A stretch of 64,000 nucleotides of DNA from CAWDCV01 sp963728125 (lineage in GTDB: Bacteria; Actinomycetota; Actinomycetes; CAWDCV01). The DNA lies in NCBI GenBank assembly GCA_963728125.1, contig CAVSIZ010000010.1, positions 1 through 64,000 on the forward strand. Reading direction: 5' to 3'. Shown here in pieces: positions 61,015 through 64,000 of this stretch (position 1 is its first letter; every line of letters starts with the position of its first letter). Both the position numbers and the translations under genes were made by a program. Below the pieces are notes generated by a model. The model saw only the letters and a list, made by a program, of their open reading frames with translations. It made no database searches and was not told where the DNA came from.

Positions 61015-63560
61015 GGAAGCCTGCGATCGGCGAGGGCAACGCGCAGCCGGGCGAACAGCTCGGACCGATCCGTGGCGCCGATGCGCTGCTTGATCCGTGC
61101 GACGTGGTGCTCCACCGTCTTGGGTGAGATGAACAGCTGGTCGCCGATCTCGCGGTAGGTGCGGTTGCTCAGCAGCAGCTGGGCGACCTCGATCTCACGT
61201 GGACTCAGGCGCGTCGCCGGTTGGCCTGACGCACCGTCGCGTTTCGCAGTGTCGTCGCCTGTCTCACCGGTAGCCGCTGCCGCCTCGCTGTCCTGCAGCG
61301 CCCGGGCTGCCTGCAGCAGGGAGGTGATCGCCTTGCGGTCGGTGCTGCGTGCCGCCGCCTGGGCCAGCAGCCGCGATGCGTCCCAGGCCAGCCCGAGGTC
61401 CTGGAGGCCACGCGCTGCCTGGTGTACGGCGTCCGGGTTGACCTCGCCCGCGAGGACGTGCATCCACGCCGATCCGGCGGTGGCCAGGACGCCGGCGACG
61501 TGACTGCTGCGTGCCGCACGTACGAGCGCCTTGGCGTGTGGCTCGAGCGCATCGGGGCGGCCGGCGAGGATCGCCGCGTGGACGCCGTACCAGTGCAGTG
61601 GGGTCGCCCACACGACCGGTTCGCCGAGGCCGGCGAGCAGGCTCCATGCCTGGTCCACGTGCGCGCTCATCCGCTCGCCCTCGCCCAGCCGGGCAGCGGC
61701 AACGCTCAGCTCGCCCAGTGGCAGCAGCGCGTACAGGTCTACCGGATGTCGCACGATTGCCTCTCGGGCGGCGCTCCACGCTCCGACGAGGGCAGGGACG
61801 TCGCTCGCCCGCCGGGCGAGGCCGACCTGCAGCGCCTGGAGGAACAGCTCGTCCCGCGGCTCCAAGGTCGGCGAGGCGTCGATGACCTCGGCAATCAGGC
61901 GGCGCGCGGCAGCGCTCTGGCCGCGCAGCATGGCTACCCATGCCAGCAGCAGTGCGTGGCGTGGCGCCGCCAGCGTGCCTCCCATGTCTGCAGCAATGGC
62001 CCGGCGCAGGGCAGATTCGGCGATGTCGAGCTCGCCGACGCAGATCGCCACCAACGCGGTGAGCGCGGCCGGGGTATCAGGCAGCAGGGCAGCCGGGCCC
62101 GCTGGTTCGAGCAAGGTGCTTGAACGGCTGAGGGTCGACAGTGATGCCGTCGCCGAACCGGCAACCGACTCCCAAACACCTTGGGCCATCAAGGTCTGGG
62201 CGCCAGCGACCATCGTCGGGGCGCCGCCGTTCCCGGCGGTCACGGCAAGCAGCCGCTGCGCGTCGTTGCGCGCGCCGATGCCGAGCATGGCCAGGGCCGC
62301 CAGGGCTCCTCCTGAGCTCATCCGATCGGTCCCGAGCCACTGGTACAGCTCAGCGGAGCGGTGCAGGAGACCACGTTGGGCGAGCACGCTCGCCGCCACG
62401 TCCACGGCGCCAGCCACGTTCGCGGCCATCGGATCAGAGAGCACCGTGTCGGTGATCTGCAGCGCGAGGTCGAACCGACCAATACGAGCCGCCGCTTCGG
62501 CGCGGTGAACGGCGAGCAAGCCGCGATCGGCGCCAGCAGCGAGCGCTGCGTCGTAGTGGTCGAGCGCTGCCGCGGGATCGTCTGACAGCGCGGCGTCGCC
62601 GGCTTGCTCGAGGACGCGAGCGACTCGAGGATCGCGTACCCCGTCGTCAGCGAGCGCGCAGGCGACATCGACGATGTCGATGCTCGTGTGGGCGCTGCGA
62701 GCGAGCCAGCTGTCCAGCAGCGCCAGTCGGACCTGGCGCGTCCGGTCAGCCGGGGCGCCGGCGAGGATCGCCTCGCGGATGAGCGGTAGGGGCTGACCGT
62801 CGGGCCGCAGGAAGCCGGTGGCTCGAGCCTGCTGGATCAGCTCCCCGACGTGCTCGACGTCCTTGCTCAGCAGGCCGGCTATCACCTGGGTCTCCAGCCG
62901 GGCGCCCGCAGCGACCGCATGCAGCACGGCGCGCTCGTCGTCGGGCAGCTCGTCGAGGTCCTGGCTCAGCTCCTCGACCACCTGTGAGGGCACCTGGACG
63001 TGCGTGCCGCGCACCGGCAGCTGCATCTCCTGCAGCGTGCGCAGCACCAGGTCGACCAAGGTGGGATGTCCGGCCGTCTCAGCCGCCAGCATCGCTACGA
63101 GCTCCACGGATGCAGGGGTCCCGAGCACGGCAGTGGCCCGGCGTTCGATCTCGACGCCGTCCAGTGGTTCGAGAACGACGAGCGGTCGAGAGCGGCGAAG
63201 CACGGCCGTGAGCCCAGCGAGCCCGCGCGGGCGTGGCCACGGCCGGAAGGCCACGAGCAGTCGGGTGCCTCGGCGCTCGGCAAGGGACGTGACTCGCTGC
63301 AGGACGGCGGGATCGAGGGCATGCGCGTCGTCGACCACGATCGCGGCATCTGGCGCGGTGGGCTCGTCACCGATCTCGGACGCGTCGACGACCGCGACAC
63401 CCGCGCTGCGATACGCCGTGCGAACGGCATCGAGCACGGCCGTCTTTCCGTACCCGCCTGGCGCGAGGATGCCGGCAGTCAGCTCGGCGCCGGGATCGTC
63501 GTCCACGAGACGGAAGAGGTCCTGCCCCTTGGTGATTCCCGCGATCATCGTGGCGCCCAT
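61011..63560 (-). CDS. large LuxR-family regulator with P-loop domain
   Basis: An 849-aa protein. The N-terminal nucleotide-binding domain has LAPGGYGKTAVLDAVRTAYR (Walker A variant) and AAIVVDDAHALDPAV (Walker B). A long alpha-helical TPR-like middle follows. The C-terminal LuxR helix-turn-helix reads LSPREIEVAQLLLSNRTYRE and FISPKTVEHHVARIKQRIG. It belongs to the MalT/LAL-like STAND group, where ATP and a ligand switch DNA binding. It starts 3 nt after the Pro-rich upstream gene. Confidence 0.88.
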   Translation of the reverse strand: MGATMIAGITKGQDLFRLVDDDPGAELTAGILAPGGYGKTAVLDAVRTAYRSAGVAVVDASEIGDEPTAPDAAIVVDDAHALDPAVLQRVTSLAERRGTRLLVAFRPWPRPRGLAGLTAVLRRSRPLVVLEPLDGVEIERRATAVLGTPASVELVAMLAAETAGHPTLVDLVLRTLQEMQLPVRGTHVQVPSQVVEELSQDLDELPDDERAVLHAVAAGARLETQVIAGLLSKDVEHVGELIQQARATGFLRPDGQPLPLIREAILAGAPADRTRQVRLALLDSWLARSAHTSIDIVDVACALADDGVRDPRVARVLEQAGDAALSDDPAAALDHYDAALAAGADRGLLAVHRAEAAARIGRFDLALQITDTVLSDPMAANVAGAVDVAASVLAQRGLLHRSAELYQWLGTDRMSSGGALAALAMLGIGARNDAQRLLAVTAGNGGAPTMVAGAQTLMAQGVWESVAGSATASLSTLSRSSTLLEPAGPAALLPDTPAALTALVAICVGELDIAESALRRAIAADMGGTLAAPRHALLLAWVAMLRGQSAAARRLIAEVIDASPTLEPRDELFLQALQVGLARRASDVPALVGAWSAAREAIVRHPVDLYALLPLGELSVAAARLGEGERMSAHVDQAWSLLAGLGEPVVWATPLHWYGVHAAILAGRPDALEPHAKALVRAARSSHVAGVLATAGSAWMHVLAGEVNPDAVHQAARGLQDLGLAWDASRLLAQAAARSTDRKAITSLLQAARALQDSEAAAATGETGDDTAKRDGASGQPATRLSPREIEVAQLLLSNRTYREIGDQLFISPKTVEHHVARIKQRIGATDRSELFARLRVALADRRLP

Positions 63561-63563
63561 CGG

Positions 63564-64000
63564 TCAGGGCGTCGCGTCCGGGGCGGGTGGTTCCGGCGCC
63601 GGTGTCGGCGTGGGCTCGGTCGTCGGCGTGGGTTCCGGATCGACCGTCGGGTCGGGGGTCGGTTGAGGCGTCGGCATGGGGTCTGCCGTGGTCATCGGAT
63701 CGGGCACCGGCTGGGAGCCGCCGTCGCCCGGATCGGTCGGGGGCGCGGGCTGTTCGTTCGACGGGTCCGGGGCCGGACCGCCGCCGCGGCCTCCGGATGC
63801 GCCGGGGTTCGCGGTCGTCGCACCTCCGGCCGCCACAGCGGGAGCGTCCGCGCGCGATGACTGCCGACCACCGGTGCCCGCGGCACCGCTCGTGGACATC
63901 TTGATCTCGGCGGCGGGCTGCTCCGCGGCCGCGGGGCTCGTACCACCCGGGTTGCCGTCGCCCACCGTGGGTGCGCTCGGGGTGCTGAGCGGGGCCGGGA
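63564..64000 (-). CDS. Pro/Thr/Gly-rich C-terminal tail of a gene cut by the window edge
   Basis: The frame stays open to the window end, so only the last about 145 codons are visible. They are disordered and low-complexity: many PDP, PTP and TEPTPTP units and a SGGRGGGPAPDP stretch, ending PPAPDATP. There is no TM or sorting motif. Such tails occur on actinobacterial Hsp70-like and surface proteins, and LuxR regulators of the neighbouring kind often lie beside Hsp70-like genes. The identity cannot be settled without the upstream sequence. Confidence 0.6.
   Translation of the reverse strand, partial: PAPLSTPSAPTVGDGNPGGTSPAAAEQPAAEIKMSTSGAAGTGGRQSSRADAPAVAAGGATTANPGASGGRGGGPAPDPSNEQPAPPTDPGDGGSQPVPDPMTTADPMPTPQPTPDPTVDPEPTPTTEPTPTPAPEPPAPDATP

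Overview
The window is chromosomal DNA from a high-GC actinobacterium. The evidence is the strong G/C bias at third codon positions, frequent GTG starts, 4-nt ATGA/GTGA gene overlaps, an MmpL-type (MMPL) membrane protein, and several genes whose start codon lies 6-7 nt after a TAnnnT -10 box, as in leaderless actinobacterial transcripts. No rRNA, intact tRNA or CRISPR array is visible. I cannot place the genus.

Region by region. (1) 0-6 kb is a decayed accessory zone: a methyltransferase, the tail of an SDR gene, a tyrosine integrase truncated and joined in frame to a frameshifted arsR, an SseB-like gene, a frameshifted hypothetical gene, a PIN-like toxin/antitoxin pair and a broken Tat-exported amidase. 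(2) 6-11.7 kb holds a sirohydrochlorin chelatase and a Nudix-NYN fusion that diverge from overlapping -10 boxes, a lipoprotein, and a 1109-aa MMPL transporter carrying a very long coiled-coil hairpin. (3) 11.7-40.4 kb is a cyclitol (myo-inositol type) catabolic island. A first set has iolA-iolC leftward and, divergently, aldolase-iolB-iolD-iolE-ABC transporter-iolG-iolH-like rightward. An IS110-family element follows, then a LacI-controlled TIM-barrel/oxidoreductase pair, a GntR (UTRA) and a LacI/ribose-binding-fold regulator. The last part is a second eight-gene leftward operon with a second IolD and IolE plus an HpcH/HpaI aldolase, a 2-hydroxyacid dehydrogenase, an aldehyde dehydrogenase, two Gfo/Idh/MocA oxidoreductases and an SDR. 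(4) 40.4-64 kb is mostly ordinary core and accessory genes: a P-loop kinase, zinc alcohol dehydrogenase, AlkB-like dioxygenase, rRNA/tRNA methyltransferase, geranylgeranyl-reductase-like flavoprotein, TauE permease, Fe-S (6-4) photolyase family protein, nitrilase, SPFH/NfeD pair, ABC ATPase, NarL-type two-component system, SDR-queA-serB, and a large LuxR regulator. An internally deleted epoxide hydrolase and a frameshifted winged-helix (AlkZ-like) gene lie among them.

How the island probably works: the ABC system imports inositol; IolG-type dehydrogenases make an inosose; IolE dehydrates it; IolD opens the ring; IolB, IolC and the aldolase yield DHAP and malonate semialdehyde; IolA makes acetyl-CoA. 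The second operon repeats the IolE/IolD steps but has no IolB, IolC or IolJ-like partner. Instead it carries genes that would suit oxidation and retro-aldol cleavage without phosphorylation. This is the most likely place for undescribed chemistry. A shared TGTCCNNACA site between the divergent iol promoters and inside the gntR promoter suggests that GntR governs the first set and itself.
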